From contig CALVCL010000004.1 of assembly GCA_944326085.1 (NCBI GenBank), positions 101,920 to 165,919 of the forward strand: a DNA stretch of 64,000 bases, read 5' to 3'. The first letter of the stretch is position 1; every line of letters begins with the position of its first letter. A program made the position numbers and the translations under genes. The notes under the pieces were generated by a model that searched no databases, had not been told where the DNA came from, and was given only the letters and a program-made list of their open reading frames with translations. The DNA is from an uncultured Tidjanibacter sp. (lineage in GTDB: Bacteria > Bacteroidota > Bacteroidia > Bacteroidales > Rikenellaceae). Shown here piece after piece: positions 28,229 through 37,675 of the stretch.

Positions 28229-29080
28229 ATGCCAAGGACAGATTTTAATCAGTTACTTGAAGCCGGAGTTCACTTCGGTCACCTCAAAAAGAAATGGAAC
28301 CCGAAAATGGCTCCGTACATTTTCATGGAGAAAAACGGGATCCATATCATCGACCTCCACAAGACGGTATTGAAGGTCGATGAAGCGGCAGCGGCCCTGA
28401 AACAGATTGCCAAGAGCGGTCGCAGAATACTGTTCGTAGCCACAAAGAAGCAGGCTAAGGACGTAGTTGCCGAAAAAGTATCCGCAGTCAACATGCCGTA
28501 TGTTACGGAACGTTGGCCAGGCGGTATGCTCACCAACTTCCCCACCATACGTAAGGCCGTAAAGAAAATGGCAACAATCGACAAATTGACAGCCGACGGT
28601 ACTTATGACAACTTCTCGAAAAGGGAAAAGCTCCAGATTTCCCGTCAGAGGGCCAAACTGGAAAAGAACCTCGGTTCCATAGCAGACCTTACCCGTCTGC
28701 CCGCAGCCTTGTTCGTGGTTGACGTACAGAAAGAGCAGAATGCAGTGAAGGAAGCAAAAAGGCTCAGCATCCCCGTATTCGCAATGGTAGATACCTGTTG
28801 TGATCCGACAGACATAGATTACGTAATACCTGCGAACGACGATGCTACAAAAAGCATCGCTGTCATCATCGATGCAATGACACAGGCTATTGCCGAAGGC
28901 CTTACCGAACGCAAGCTCGAAAAGGACAAGGAAGCCGAGGCCGCAGCGGCTGAAGGCAAGGACAAAGAGGCTAAGCCCCGTATCCGCAAGACCGTAAAGG
29001 TTGCCGGCAGCGACGAATTCGAAGCTGAAACAAAAGAAGCTGCTGCTGAAGAAGAGGTTAAAGAGGAAGTCGCCGAATAG
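28229..29080 (+). CDS. rpsB: 30S ribosomal protein S2
   Basis: Small-subunit protein at the head-platform junction. The 283-residue protein has the family core GVHFGHLKKKWNPKMAPYIF, TERWPGGMLTNFPTIRKAV and VDTCCDPTDIDYVIPANDDA. It carries about 45 extra C-terminal residues rich in Glu, Ala and Lys (KDKEAEAAAAEGKDKEAKP, ending AAAEEEVKEEVAE), a common Bacteroidales extension of unknown role. tsf follows after 120 bp. Confidence 0.98.
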   Translation: MPRTDFNQLLEAGVHFGHLKKKWNPKMAPYIFMEKNGIHIIDLHKTVLKVDEAAAALKQIAKSGRRILFVATKKQAKDVVAEKVSAVNMPYVTERWPGGMLTNFPTIRKAVKKMATIDKLTADGTYDNFSKREKLQISRQRAKLEKNLGSIADLTRLPAALFVVDVQKEQNAVKEAKRLSIPVFAMVDTCCDPTDIDYVIPANDDATKSIAVIIDAMTQAIAEGLTERKLEKDKEAEAAAAEGKDKEAKPRIRKTVKVAGSDEFEAETKEAAAEEEVKEEVAE

Positions 29081-29081
29081 G

Positions 29082-29148
29082 CACTTTCCCGATAATCAAA
29101 CATTATGGCTACGGGAAAGTGTCCATAGGGCATTTCCCGTAGTTTTGT
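29082..29148 (+). promoter_or_regulatory. possible attenuator between rpsB and tsf
   Basis: Two mutually exclusive hairpins share one strand. Pairing A is 29082-29091 (CACTTTCCCG) with 29112-29121. Pairing B is 29109-29118 (CTACGGGAAA) with 29133-29142, followed by TTTTGTT. Strand 29109-29121 cannot be in both, so A would prevent the terminator-like B. The arrangement is that of a transcription attenuator controlling tsf, inferred from sequence alone. Confidence 0.5.
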
Positions 29149-29200
29149 TAAAAGCCTAACCCATAAGGGTCAAAAAATACTTATTTAAAGAACAAAGACT

Positions 29201-30025
29201 ATGGCAGAGATAACACTCGCAGAAATCGCAAAACTGCGTAAAATGACAATGGCCGGCATGATGGACTGCAAGAAAGCCCTTGAGGAAGCCAACGGCGATA
29301 TGGACCGTGCAGTGGAAATCATCCGCGAAAAAGGCAAGTTGGTTGCAAGCAAACGTGCTGACCGCAACGCCACTGAAGGTGTTGTAGTAACCCGTGTAGT
29401 AAATGGCACCAAGGCATACATGCTGTGCCTCGCATGCGAAACAGACTTCGTGGCCAAGACCGAAGGTTTCGTGGCTACCGCAAACGAAATCATTGACATC
29501 GCAGTCAAGAACGACATAGCTGATATGGCTACCCTCATGGACACAAAGGTCGGCGAACGCACCATAGCAGACATGGTATCCGAAAAATCCGGTCAGACCG
29601 GTGAGAAGGTTGAACTCCCGTTCTACGGCCGTATCGAGGCTCCCTTCTGCGCTGAATACGTTCATATCAACCACAAGCTCGGTGCCCTTATCGGTTTTAA
29701 CAAGGAAGTACCGACAGAGCTTGCCCATGACGTAACCATGCAGGCAACTGCAATGGCTCCCGTTTCGATAGATGCTGACTCCTGCCCGAAGGAAATCCTC
29801 GAAAAGGAACACGAAATAGGTCGCGAACAGGCTCGCCTGGAAGGCAAGCCCGAAGCGATGCTCGACAAGATTGCCGACGGCAAGGTACAGAAGTTCCTCA
29901 AGGAAAACACTCTTTGGAACCAGGCATTCGTAAAGAACCCGAAAGAAAGCGTAGGTCAGCACATACAGTCGATAGACAAGGATGCAAAAGTTGTAGCTTA
30001 CATGCGTTTCTCGCTCAACGACTAA
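29201..30025 (+). CDS. tsf: elongation factor Ts
   Basis: Guanine-nucleotide exchange factor for EF-Tu. The 274-residue protein has the N-terminal UBA-like domain (ITLAEIAKLRKMTMAGMMDCKKALEEANGD; excerpt: RKMTMAGMMDCKKALEE) and the core with the conserved GVVVTRVVNG-like and CETDFVAKTEGF segments, the latter containing the TDFV motif that contacts EF-Tu. It lies downstream of rpsB as in most bacteria, separated by the attenuator-like structure, and ends at a strong terminator. Confidence 0.98.
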   Translation: MAEITLAEIAKLRKMTMAGMMDCKKALEEANGDMDRAVEIIREKGKLVASKRADRNATEGVVVTRVVNGTKAYMLCLACETDFVAKTEGFVATANEIIDIAVKNDIADMATLMDTKVGERTIADMVSEKSGQTGEKVELPFYGRIEAPFCAEYVHINHKLGALIGFNKEVPTELAHDVTMQATAMAPVSIDADSCPKEILEKEHEIGREQARLEGKPEAMLDKIADGKVQKFLKENTLWNQAFVKNPKESVGQHIQSIDKDAKVVAYMRFSLND

Positions 30026-30054
30026 TGCTAGCACTGCCCTATGGCAGAATAATG

Positions 30055-30087
30055 AAAGCCGAACTCCGATGGAGTTCGGCTTTTTTT
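30055..30087 (+). terminator. intrinsic terminator after tsf
   Basis: Perfect 13-bp stem (30055-30067 with 30071-30083) and a T7 tract (30081-30087), 30 bp after the tsf stop. Confidence 0.9.
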
Positions 30088-30212
30088 GACGTCAATCATA
30101 CATCATCAAAAAACATCCAAAACCTTCGTTAAACACAAAATAATAATTAGGTTATTTCACATGGCATGTACAATAAAATAGTCATAACACCGCTTTTTTC
30201 ATAAAAATGAGT

Positions 30213-30220
30213 TACCTTTG
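30213..30220 (+). promoter_or_regulatory. -7 promoter box for the biotin-carboxylase-family gene
   Basis: The sequence TACCTTTG is an exact match 63 bp before the ATG at 30283. Confidence 0.6.
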
Positions 30221-30282
30221 TTAGTTGAGCAATAAGCATTGCCGTACAATAGATATTCATATAAAATCAATACATAAAAACT

Positions 30283-32676
30283 ATGGCCAGAAAACTTAAG
30301 ATAAGGGACCTGACGTTGCGTGACGGTCAACAGTCGGCATTTGCAACACGTATGACTCAAGCACAGGTGGACCGCGTTCTCCCGTACTACAAGGACGCTA
30401 AATTTTACGCTATGGAAGTATGGGGCGGTGCAGTACCAGACTCCGTTATGCGTTACCTAGGTGAAAACCCTTGGGACAGGCTTGAAAAAATAAAAGCTGC
30501 CGTAGGCAACGTTTCGAAGCTTACCGCACTCTCCCGTGGCCGTAACCTTTTCGGTTACGCTCCCTACACGGACGAAATCATCGAAGGTTTCTGCAAGAAC
30601 GCAATTGCATCCGGTCTCGACATCATGCGTATCTTCGACGCCCTTAACGACGTAGACAACGTTAAGTCGACAATCAAATATGTCAAGAAATACGGCGGTA
30701 TCGCAGACTGCGCAGTTTGCTACACCGTTGACCCGAAATACGCTCCCCTCACTCCCGAGGAAATCAAGGCGGGCAAGAAGAACCCTGACCCTGTATTTAC
30801 CGACGAATACTTCGTTGGCAAGGCTCAGCAGATGGTAGCTCTCGGTGCCGACATGATAACCATCAAGGATATGAGCGGTCTTATACCACCGCGCCGCGTA
30901 TACGACCTCATCAAGAAGATGAAAGCAAACGGCGTGAATGTGCCCATAGACTTCCACACTCACTGTACTCCTGGTTACGGTCTCGCTTCGGTAGTATCCG
31001 CAATCGAAGCCGGTGCGGACATCGTGGACACCAACATCTGGAACTTCTCCGGTGGTCCTGCCGCTCCTGCCATCGAACTCGTTTACGTATTCTGCCAGAA
31101 GATGGGTATCGAGCTTGACCTCGACTTCGAAGCAATTGCAAAGATTAACAAGGAACTCTACACCATCCGTCAGGAACTCAGCGACTACGATGCAGTACAC
31201 CAGTTCCCGAAGCCGTTCGACCCGCTGCACGATACTCTGCCCGCAGAAATCGACGCAGAATTCGACAGAGCCGTTGCCGCTGCAAAAGTTGCCGACGAGG
31301 CTACCCTCATCGACGCATGCCACAAGATTGAGGCATACTTCGGTTTCCCGAAACCCAACGAACTCGTAAAGCGTGCCGAAATCCCAGGCGGTATGTACAC
31401 CAACATGGTGGCACAGCTCAAACAGTTCAAGAGTGAAGACCTTCTCGAGAAAGCCATGGAACTTATCCCCGAAGTACGTCTTGCCGCTGGTCTGCCGCCG
31501 CTCGTTACTCCGACCAGCCAGATTGTAGGCGCACAGGCCGTTAACTGTGCCCTCGACATCAAGAAGGGTAAGCCGAAATACACTACTGTTTCCAACCAGT
31601 TCGTAAGCCTTGTAAAAGGTGAATACGGTCACACTCCCGTACCCGTTGACCCGGAATTCCGTCTCAAGATTGCCGGCGTAAGGGAAGAGACCAACTACGA
31701 CACCTCGAAATACAAAATGCAGCCCAACCCCGTACTCGAAGAGTTCGGTGGTGTAAAACTGGCGGAGAATGAAAAGGAAGTGCTCCTCCTCGAACTCTTC
31801 CCGATGGTTGCCAAGGACTTCCTCATGAAGCAGAAGAAACAGCGTTGGGAAGCCACAAAGCCCAATGATGCTGCAAAGGCAAATGCATCCGCATGCAAGG
31901 ATACGCTTGATAACAGCCAGATAACAGGCACTGTAATAACAGCACCGCTGCCCGGTACCGTATTCAAGCTCAACGTAAAAGTCGGCGATATGGTTGAAAA
32001 GGGACAGGATGTGGTTATCCTCGAAGCCATGAAGATGGAGAACAGCATCTCCAGCGATGTCGCAGGCCGCGTAAAACGCATATTCGTTGCCGAAGGCGAC
32101 ACAGTAGCCGAAAGTGCAGCCCTCATAGAAATCGAAAGCAACGATGCTCCTGCAAAGCCGGCTGCTACAGCAATAAAACAATCTGCTCCGGCACAGGCCA
32201 AGGGTACAATCGTTACAGCACCGCTGCCCGGCACCATATTCAAGCTCAACGTAAAAGTCGGCGATATGGTTGAAAAGGGGCAGGATGTGGTTATCCTCGA
32301 AGCCATGAAGATGGAGAACAGCATCTCCAGCGATGTCGCAGGCCGCGTAAAACGCATATTCGTTGCCGAAGGCGACACAGTAACTGAAAACGCAGCCCTT
32401 ATCGAGATAGGCAGCGCTGACGCAAAGGTTGAAACCTCTGCTCCTGTTCACCACTCTGCTAATGCGAACAAGGTTCTCGCTCCGCTGCCAGGCCGCGTTA
32501 TCTCCGTTCTCGTAAACAACGGCGATAAGGTAAAGAAAGGTCAGGACGTGGTAGTCCTCGAAGCCATGAAGATGGAGAACAGCATCTCCAGCGATTATGA
32601 AGGTACGGTAGTAAACATCAACGTAACAGAAGGAGATACTGTTTCAGAGAATGCCGTTCTGATTGAAATCGAATAA
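30283..32676 (+). CDS. biotin-dependent carboxyltransferase with three biotinyl domains
   Basis: Related to pyruvate carboxylase subunit B and the alpha subunit of oxaloacetate decarboxylase; transfers CO2 between biotin and pyruvate/oxaloacetate. The 797-residue protein has a DRE-TIM (HMGL-like) barrel (about 1-270: LRDGQQSAFATRM, MRIFDALNDVDN, DFHTHCTPGYG), the conserved carboxylase domain (about 290-520), then three biotinyl domains (about 553-618, 645-710, 731-797), each with EAMKME (lysines 584, 676 and 763). The usual number is one. The gene stands alone between terminators. A biotin carboxylase subunit and any sodium-pump subunits must be elsewhere, so pyruvate carboxylase versus decarboxylase cannot be decided. 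Confidence 0.93.
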   Translation: MARKLKIRDLTLRDGQQSAFATRMTQAQVDRVLPYYKDAKFYAMEVWGGAVPDSVMRYLGENPWDRLEKIKAAVGNVSKLTALSRGRNLFGYAPYTDEIIEGFCKNAIASGLDIMRIFDALNDVDNVKSTIKYVKKYGGIADCAVCYTVDPKYAPLTPEEIKAGKKNPDPVFTDEYFVGKAQQMVALGADMITIKDMSGLIPPRRVYDLIKKMKANGVNVPIDFHTHCTPGYGLASVVSAIEAGADIVDTNIWNFSGGPAAPAIELVYVFCQKMGIELDLDFEAIAKINKELYTIRQELSDYDAVHQFPKPFDPLHDTLPAEIDAEFDRAVAAAKVADEATLIDACHKIEAYFGFPKPNELVKRAEIPGGMYTNMVAQLKQFKSEDLLEKAMELIPEVRLAAGLPPLVTPTSQIVGAQAVNCALDIKKGKPKYTTVSNQFVSLVKGEYGHTPVPVDPEFRLKIAGVREETNYDTSKYKMQPNPVLEEFGGVKLAENEKEVLLLELFPMVAKDFLMKQKKQRWEATKPNDAAKANASACKDTLDNSQITGTVITAPLPGTVFKLNVKVGDMVEKGQDVVILEAMKMENSISSDVAGRVKRIFVAEGDTVAESAALIEIESNDAPAKPAATAIKQSAPAQAKGTIVTAPLPGTIFKLNVKVGDMVEKGQDVVILEAMKMENSISSDVAGRVKRIFVAEGDTVTENAALIEIGSADAKVETSAPVHHSANANKVLAPLPGRVISVLVNNGDKVKKGQDVVVLEAMKMENSISSDYEGTVVNINVTEGDTVSENAVLIEIE
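31939..32382 (+). repeat. direct repeat encoding two biotinyl domains
   Basis: Copies at about 31939-32106 and 32215-32382 are offset by 276 bp (92 codons) and differ at only a handful of bases over about 168 bp. A third, more diverged copy of the core around the biotin site lies near 32540-32600, 261 bp further on. It points to a recent in-frame duplication or gene conversion. Confidence 0.9.
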
Positions 32677-32699
32677 TAATTGCCGCAAGGGTAACAGAC

Positions 32700-32732
32700 A
32701 AGGCCGCGCTGTAAAGCGCGGCCTTTATTTAT
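32700..32732 (+). terminator. terminator after the biotinyl-domain gene
   Basis: Perfect 11-bp GC-rich stem (32700-32710 with 32715-32725, 4-nt loop) followed by a T-rich stretch (TTTATTTATTT). Confidence 0.8.
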
Positions 32733-32755
32733 TTGAACATTAAGCAACAGACAGC

Positions 32756-32795
32756 AAAAAAAACGGAGCTGCACGTAATACTCTCATGCAGCTCC
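32756..32795 (-). terminator. intrinsic terminator for cysS
   Basis: A 9-bp stem (32765-32773 with 32787-32795) whose minus-strand continuation ends in T8 (32756-32763). It lies 21 bp after the cysS stop. Confidence 0.8.
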
Positions 32796-32816
32796 ATGTA
32801 ACGCATCGACGATGCC

Positions 32817-34283
32817 CTATTCTATCTCCCAGTCATAACCATCCTTACGGTCTTTGACACGGATACCTATCTCAGCCATACGGTCGCGGATACGGTCCGA
32901 AACCGCCCAGTTCTTGGCAGCCTTGGCCTCGGTACGCATCTCAAGCAGCATCTCCACAAGCGGTGTCACAAGATCGTTTGCTTCGGCTCCCTTCTCGTCA
33001 TAGAGTCCCAAAACATCAAATACTATGGTATGTACAAGTGTGCGCAGATGTTCGAGGTCGGCTTCGGTAATGGTCTGCTGACCTTCATGCAACTGATTGA
33101 TTATACGCACCCAATCGAACAACGCAGCAATCACCAGCGGAGAATTGAGGTCATCGTTCATAGCTTCCTCGTAACGGTCATGAAGCTCCGACACATTCAC
33201 TGTCGATGCAGCGGACGGCTTAATCTTACCCAATGTCTCTACAGCCTTCATAAGCCTGTCAAGGCCCTTCTCGGCAGCCTGCAGCGCCTCGTTAGAAAAA
33301 TCGAGCGTCGAACGGTAATGCGCCTGAAGCACGAAGAAACGTATCGTCATCGGCGAATAAGCCTGTTCAAGCAACTTATGACGTCCGGTGAACAGCTCCT
33401 CAAGCGTGATGAAGTTACCCAACGACTTGCCCATCTTCTGGCCGTTAATGGTAATCATATTGTTGTGTACCCAGAAACGTGCAGAACCATGACCGCAAGC
33501 AGCCGTCGACTGCGCCAACTCGCACTCGTGGTGCGGAAACATAAGGTCCATCCCGCCGCCGTGAATGTCAAACGACTCGCCGAGATACTTGGTGCTCATG
33601 GCCGAACACTCCATATGCCAGCCGGGGAAACCGTCGCTCCACGGTGACGGCCAACGCATGATGTGTTCCGGCGAAGCCTTCTTCCACAACGCAAAGTCGG
33701 CAGGCGAATGCTTGTCGCTCTGACCGTCGAGTTCGCGTGTGCCTCCCAGCATGTCATCCAGGCGGCGTCCCGACAATGCTCCGTAATTGTAGTCGCGGTT
33801 GTAACGCTCCACATCGAAATACACCGAGCCGTTGCTTATATAGGCATATCCCTTGTCAAGAATACGTTTCACGAACTCTATCTGCTCTATCATGTGACCC
33901 GATGCCAGCGGCTCAATCGACGGAGTAAGCACACCAAGCGCACGCATGGCATCATGGTAGCGCTCCGTATAATAGTGCGCCACCTCCATGGGTTCGAGTT
34001 TTTCGAGCCTTGCCTTTTTGGTTATCTTGTCCTCCCCCTCGTCGGCATCGTGTTCGAGATGTCCCACATCGGTGATATTCCTCACATAGCGCACCTTGTA
34101 ACCAAGCGACTTGAGATAACGGAACAACAGGTCAAACGTCACTGCCGGACGTGCATGTCCCAAATGCGGGTCACCGTACACGGTCGGGCCGCACACATAC
34201 ATGCCTACATGCGGCGGATTTATAGGTTCGAACTCCTCCTTACGCCTCGTAAGGGTATTGTAAAGCATCAGTTTCGAATTCAT
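32817..34283 (-). CDS. cysS: cysteinyl-tRNA synthetase
   Basis: Charges tRNA-Cys. The 488-residue class I enzyme has the zinc/HIGH region [40 protein letters not shown] (KMSKS variant KMGKS) and the zinc ligands in [10 protein letters not shown] and the following [15 protein letters not shown]. It converges with the upstream carboxyltransferase gene, each having its own terminator. The 202-bp gap to the DUF2723 gene upstream is divergent. Length is normal. Confidence 0.97.
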   Translation of the reverse strand: MNSKLMLYNTLTRRKEEFEPINPPHVGMYVCGPTVYGDPHLGHARPAVTFDLLFRYLKSLGYKVRYVRNITDVGHLEHDADEGEDKITKKARLEKLEPMEVAHYYTERYHDAMRALGVLTPSIEPLASGHMIEQIEFVKRILDKGYAYISNGSVYFDVERYNRDYNYGALSGRRLDDMLGGTRELDGQSDKHSPADFALWKKASPEHIMRWPSPWSDGFPGWHMECSAMSTKYLGESFDIHGGGMDLMFPHHECELAQSTAACGHGSARFWVHNNMITINGQKMGKSLGNFITLEELFTGRHKLLEQAYSPMTIRFFVLQAHYRSTLDFSNEALQAAEKGLDRLMKAVETLGKIKPSAASTVNVSELHDRYEEAMNDDLNSPLVIAALFDWVRIINQLHEGQQTITEADLEHLRTLVHTIVFDVLGLYDEKGAEANDLVTPLVEMLLEMRTEAKAAKNWAVSDRIRDRMAEIGIRVKDRKDGYDWEIE

Positions 34284-34401
34284 AACTTCAAATTTTACAT
34301 CCGCTCTGCCGTGCCCGTTTCACGACAGCACGCAACAACGGATTTTAGATTGTAAAATTAGCAACTTTCGCCGACAAGTAGGGAATATCATGCGATTTTT
34401 C

Positions 34402-34410
34402 TATTTTTGC
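34402..34410 (+). promoter_or_regulatory. -7 promoter box for the DUF2723 gene
   Basis: The sequence TATTTTTGC is a perfect TAnnTTTGC match 76 bp before the ATG at 34486. Confidence 0.55.
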
Positions 34411-34485
34411 TTTTCGTAAAATATATTTTTACGCATCCGCAGCGTTTTGCAATGCGGATTTATCGCTTTCAATAACTGCATTCAG

Positions 34486-37400
34486 ATGGATTACTTCAAG
34501 AAGTACGACAGGCTCGTCGGATGGATGGTGTTCGCAATAGCCGCCGTCGTGTACCTGCTCACCATGGAGCCCTCGGCAAGCCTGTGGGACTGCTCCGAAT
34601 TCATTGCCACTTCATACAAACTCGAAGTAGGACACCCCCCCGGAGCGCCGCTCTTCATGATGATATCGCGCTTCTTCGCCATGTTCGGCGGAGCGGAACA
34701 TGCGGCTGTCATGGTAAACACCATGTCGGCACTCGCCAGTGCTTTCACGATACTGTTCCTGTTCTGGAGCATCACTCACCTCGCACGCCGAATACTGTGC
34801 CGCAACGGTGAGGAACTTACACATGTACGTACATGGACTGCATTGGTTGCCGGCGCTATAGGCGCATTGGCCAACACTTTCACCGACACATTCTGGTTCT
34901 CGGCTGTAGAAGGTGAGGTTTATGCGCTGTCGTCGCTATTCACAGCCGTGGTTGTATGGGCCATGCTCAAATGGGAAGAAACGGCGGACGAACCGCATGC
35001 CAACCGCTGGCTGATACTCATTGCCTACCTAATGGGCCTTTCGATAGGCGTCCATTTGCTCAACCTGCTGGCAATACCGGCCATAGTGTTCATTTACTAC
35101 TTCAAGAAAACCACGAAGGTTACATTCTGGGGTGTGGTGAAAACGACAATCATTGCGTGCGCCATACTGCTTTTCATCAACAACATCATCATACCATATA
35201 CCGTACAGATAGGTGCCGTGGTTGACCGTTGGTTCGTCAACGGACTCGGCCTACCCGTCAACAGCGGTCTGGCAACATTTGTGCTTCTGTTGTTTGCCAT
35301 TCTCGGATTTGCCGTGTACATCACGCACAAGAAAGGCAAGGTAGTGTGGAACACAATCGTGCTTTGCCTCTCTGTAATAATGATAGGATACTGCAGTTAT
35401 GCATCGGTCGTAATCCGAGCCGCCGCCAATCCGCCGATGAACAGCAACGACCCAGACAACGCCTATGGTCTGCTCTACCTGCTTAACCGTGAGCAATACG
35501 GTTCGGCACCGATACTTTTCGGAGCACAGTACTCGGCACCGATAGAAGATGTTGTGTACGACAGCAAGTACTATGTCGATGATGACGGCAAGTACCACGC
35601 AAGCGAAACCATAAGCGACTACAAGTACCCTGCCGAATTCATCACATTCTTCCCGCGCATGTGGTCGGCCAACCAGAACCACATCGCCGGATACAAGCAG
35701 TGGGGACAGATAGACAGGGGACGCACGGTATTGTATCAGGGACAGCGCTACGAAGTGCCGACCAGCGGACAAAACCTGCGCTATTTCCTCAGCTACCAGA
35801 TGAACTTCATGTATTGGCGCTACTTCCTCTGGAACTTCGTGGGACGTCAGAGCGACAACCAGTCATATGGTGAGATTACAGACGGGCAGTGGCTCTCGGG
35901 CATCAATCCAATAGACGAACTGTATCTCGGCCCACAGAAAGACCTGCCTTCCGAAGTAGCTAACAACAAAGGCCGAAACAAATATTATTTTCTGCCGTTC
36001 ATACTCGGCATCATCGGCCTCATATACCAGCTCAATCGCGACCCGAAGAACTTCACGGTAGTGATGTGGCTTTTCATCATGATGGGTATAGCGCTTGTAT
36101 TCTACTTCAACACCACGCCCTCCGAACCGCGCGAAAGAGATTACATCTATGCCGGCTCGTTCTATGCCTTCTGTATATGGATAGGCCTCGGGGTGCTGTG
36201 TGTCAAGGAATGGATTTCAAAACTCACGCGCAGGGACAATACCGCAACGGTAGTTGCCGCAACGGTAATATGCAGTTGTGTGCCCGTCATACTGGCCGCA
36301 CAGAATTGGGACGACCACGACCGCAGCAACCGTTACGTGGCCCGAGACCTCGGCTATAACCATCTCATGACGTGTCTGCCTAATTCCATAATAATGAACT
36401 TCGGCGACAATGACACCTTCCCGTTATGGTACAATCAGGAGGTGGAAGGCATACGCCCCGATGTGCGCATAATGAACCTCAGCTATCTCGATGGCGGGTG
36501 GTATGTCGATGAAATGAAGTACCGTTACAACGAATCGGCTCCGGTACCATTCTCGCTGCCAAAGCACAAATATGCAATGTCGGAAAACGACTTCATATAC
36601 GTAGAGGACATTTTCGGTGAACCAAAAACGCTAAAACAGGTTATAGACTTCATACGCAGCGACGACCCTATAAGCCGCATAAGACTTACCGAAAAGACTT
36701 CGGTGGACTTTATCCCCACCAAGACATTGCTGCTTCCGGTCAACAAGGAGAACGCCATAAAGAGCGGCATTGTAAAACCGGAGGATGCCGAACTCATGGT
36801 CGACACCATAGTTATCAAGTTGAAAGGTTCTTCGCTCCGCAAGTCGGAAATGATGTTGCTCGACCTGCTCGCCAACTTCGACTGGAACCGTCCGCTGTTC
36901 TTCACGTCTGCATCACTGCTGTCAAACTTCGGACTGGATGAATATCTGCAGTTCGACGGTTTTGCATACCGTCTCGTGCCGATACATACTCCGTATTCAG
37001 AATACCCTGGTCGCATTGATACCGATGTACTCTACAATAACCTCATGAATGTCTATCGCTACGGCAACGTATCCGACCCGAACGTCTACATCGACACATT
37101 CATAAACTACAATTTCAATTCGACGCGCGTCAGGATAGCATTCGCACGTCTGGCGACCGAATTGGCGGCTAAAGGTGAAAAAGAAAAGGCAGTTGAGGTA
37201 CTCGACTACGGTTTGGAACAGATACCGATAGACAACTTCCAGTACACTTACCAGTATCTGCCTTACATCTGCGCATACTATGACGCAGGCGCTATGGAAA
37301 AGGGCGATGCGCTGTTCGACAGCTACAATAACAATCTCGAAGAGTATGTCGATTACTATCTCTCCTTCCCCGAGTCCAAACAATATCTCATCGAGACGCA

Positions 37401-37548
37401 GCTTACCGAAAAGCTCACTCTTCTTGCCGAGCTGCACCGTATTGCCGAAACATATGGCCGTACAGACAGGGCTGCACGAATACTTACCCTGTTCGACTGG
37501 ATATTCGGACCTTCGGATGAAGCCGAAATTGCTCCCGCAGCAGAATAA
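34486..37548 (+). CDS. DUF2723 multi-pass membrane protein (glycosyltransferase-like)
   Basis: A 1020-residue protein; I start at ATG 34486 (MDYFKKYDRLVGWMV), as an upstream start adds a non-conserved stretch. The first 600 residues hold about ten or more helices with the DUF2723 signature LTMEPSASLWDCSEFIATSYKLEVGHPPG (excerpt: SLWDCSEFI), an acidic loop after the first helix as in GT-C glycosyltransferases (protein O-mannosyltransferase type). The C-terminal 400 residues are soluble and periplasmic, with TPR-like helices near the end. Bacteroidota are known for general protein O-glycosylation and this family is a candidate; the exact role is unproven. It has its own promoter and no operon partners. 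Confidence 0.9.
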   Translation: MDYFKKYDRLVGWMVFAIAAVVYLLTMEPSASLWDCSEFIATSYKLEVGHPPGAPLFMMISRFFAMFGGAEHAAVMVNTMSALASAFTILFLFWSITHLARRILCRNGEELTHVRTWTALVAGAIGALANTFTDTFWFSAVEGEVYALSSLFTAVVVWAMLKWEETADEPHANRWLILIAYLMGLSIGVHLLNLLAIPAIVFIYYFKKTTKVTFWGVVKTTIIACAILLFINNIIIPYTVQIGAVVDRWFVNGLGLPVNSGLATFVLLLFAILGFAVYITHKKGKVVWNTIVLCLSVIMIGYCSYASVVIRAAANPPMNSNDPDNAYGLLYLLNREQYGSAPILFGAQYSAPIEDVVYDSKYYVDDDGKYHASETISDYKYPAEFITFFPRMWSANQNHIAGYKQWGQIDRGRTVLYQGQRYEVPTSGQNLRYFLSYQMNFMYWRYFLWNFVGRQSDNQSYGEITDGQWLSGINPIDELYLGPQKDLPSEVANNKGRNKYYFLPFILGIIGLIYQLNRDPKNFTVVMWLFIMMGIALVFYFNTTPSEPRERDYIYAGSFYAFCIWIGLGVLCVKEWISKLTRRDNTATVVAATVICSCVPVILAAQNWDDHDRSNRYVARDLGYNHLMTCLPNSIIMNFGDNDTFPLWYNQEVEGIRPDVRIMNLSYLDGGWYVDEMKYRYNESAPVPFSLPKHKYAMSENDFIYVEDIFGEPKTLKQVIDFIRSDDPISRIRLTEKTSVDFIPTKTLLLPVNKENAIKSGIVKPEDAELMVDTIVIKLKGSSLRKSEMMLLDLLANFDWNRPLFFTSASLLSNFGLDEYLQFDGFAYRLVPIHTPYSEYPGRIDTDVLYNNLMNVYRYGNVSDPNVYIDTFINYNFNSTRVRIAFARLATELAAKGEKEKAVEVLDYGLEQIPIDNFQYTYQYLPYICAYYDAGAMEKGDALFDSYNNNLEEYVDYYLSFPESKQYLIETQLTEKLTLLAELHRIAETYGRTDRAARILTLFDWIFGPSDEAEIAPAAE

Positions 37549-37566
37549 GACGAAACACCGCAACAG

Positions 37567-37598
37567 ACAACCGGCCGGACAGCAATCCGGCCGGTTGT
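37567..37598 (+). terminator. stem-loop after the DUF2723 gene
   Basis: Perfect 13-bp GC-rich stem (37567-37579 with 37586-37598), 18 bp after the stop, without a T tract. Confidence 0.6.
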
Positions 37599-37618
37599 CA
37601 TATACGCCTCAACGAAAT

Positions 37619-37651
37619 GGGGGCAGTGCCTGCTGTCGCGGCACTGCCCCC
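37619..37651 (-). terminator. stem-loop after the solo fimbrillin gene
   Basis: Perfect 12-bp GC-rich stem (37619-37630 with 37640-37651), 24 bp beyond the stop of the minus-strand fimbrillin gene, with no long T tract. Confidence 0.55.
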
Positions 37652-37675
37652 TCTCAATTATCACACACCGAACAA

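Noticed and set aside
30457..32454. 665-codon open frame on the minus strand inside the carboxyltransferase gene
   Set aside because: Exact antisense of a highly conserved gene, Cys/Tyr/Val-rich composition without any family motif; a codon-bias shadow.
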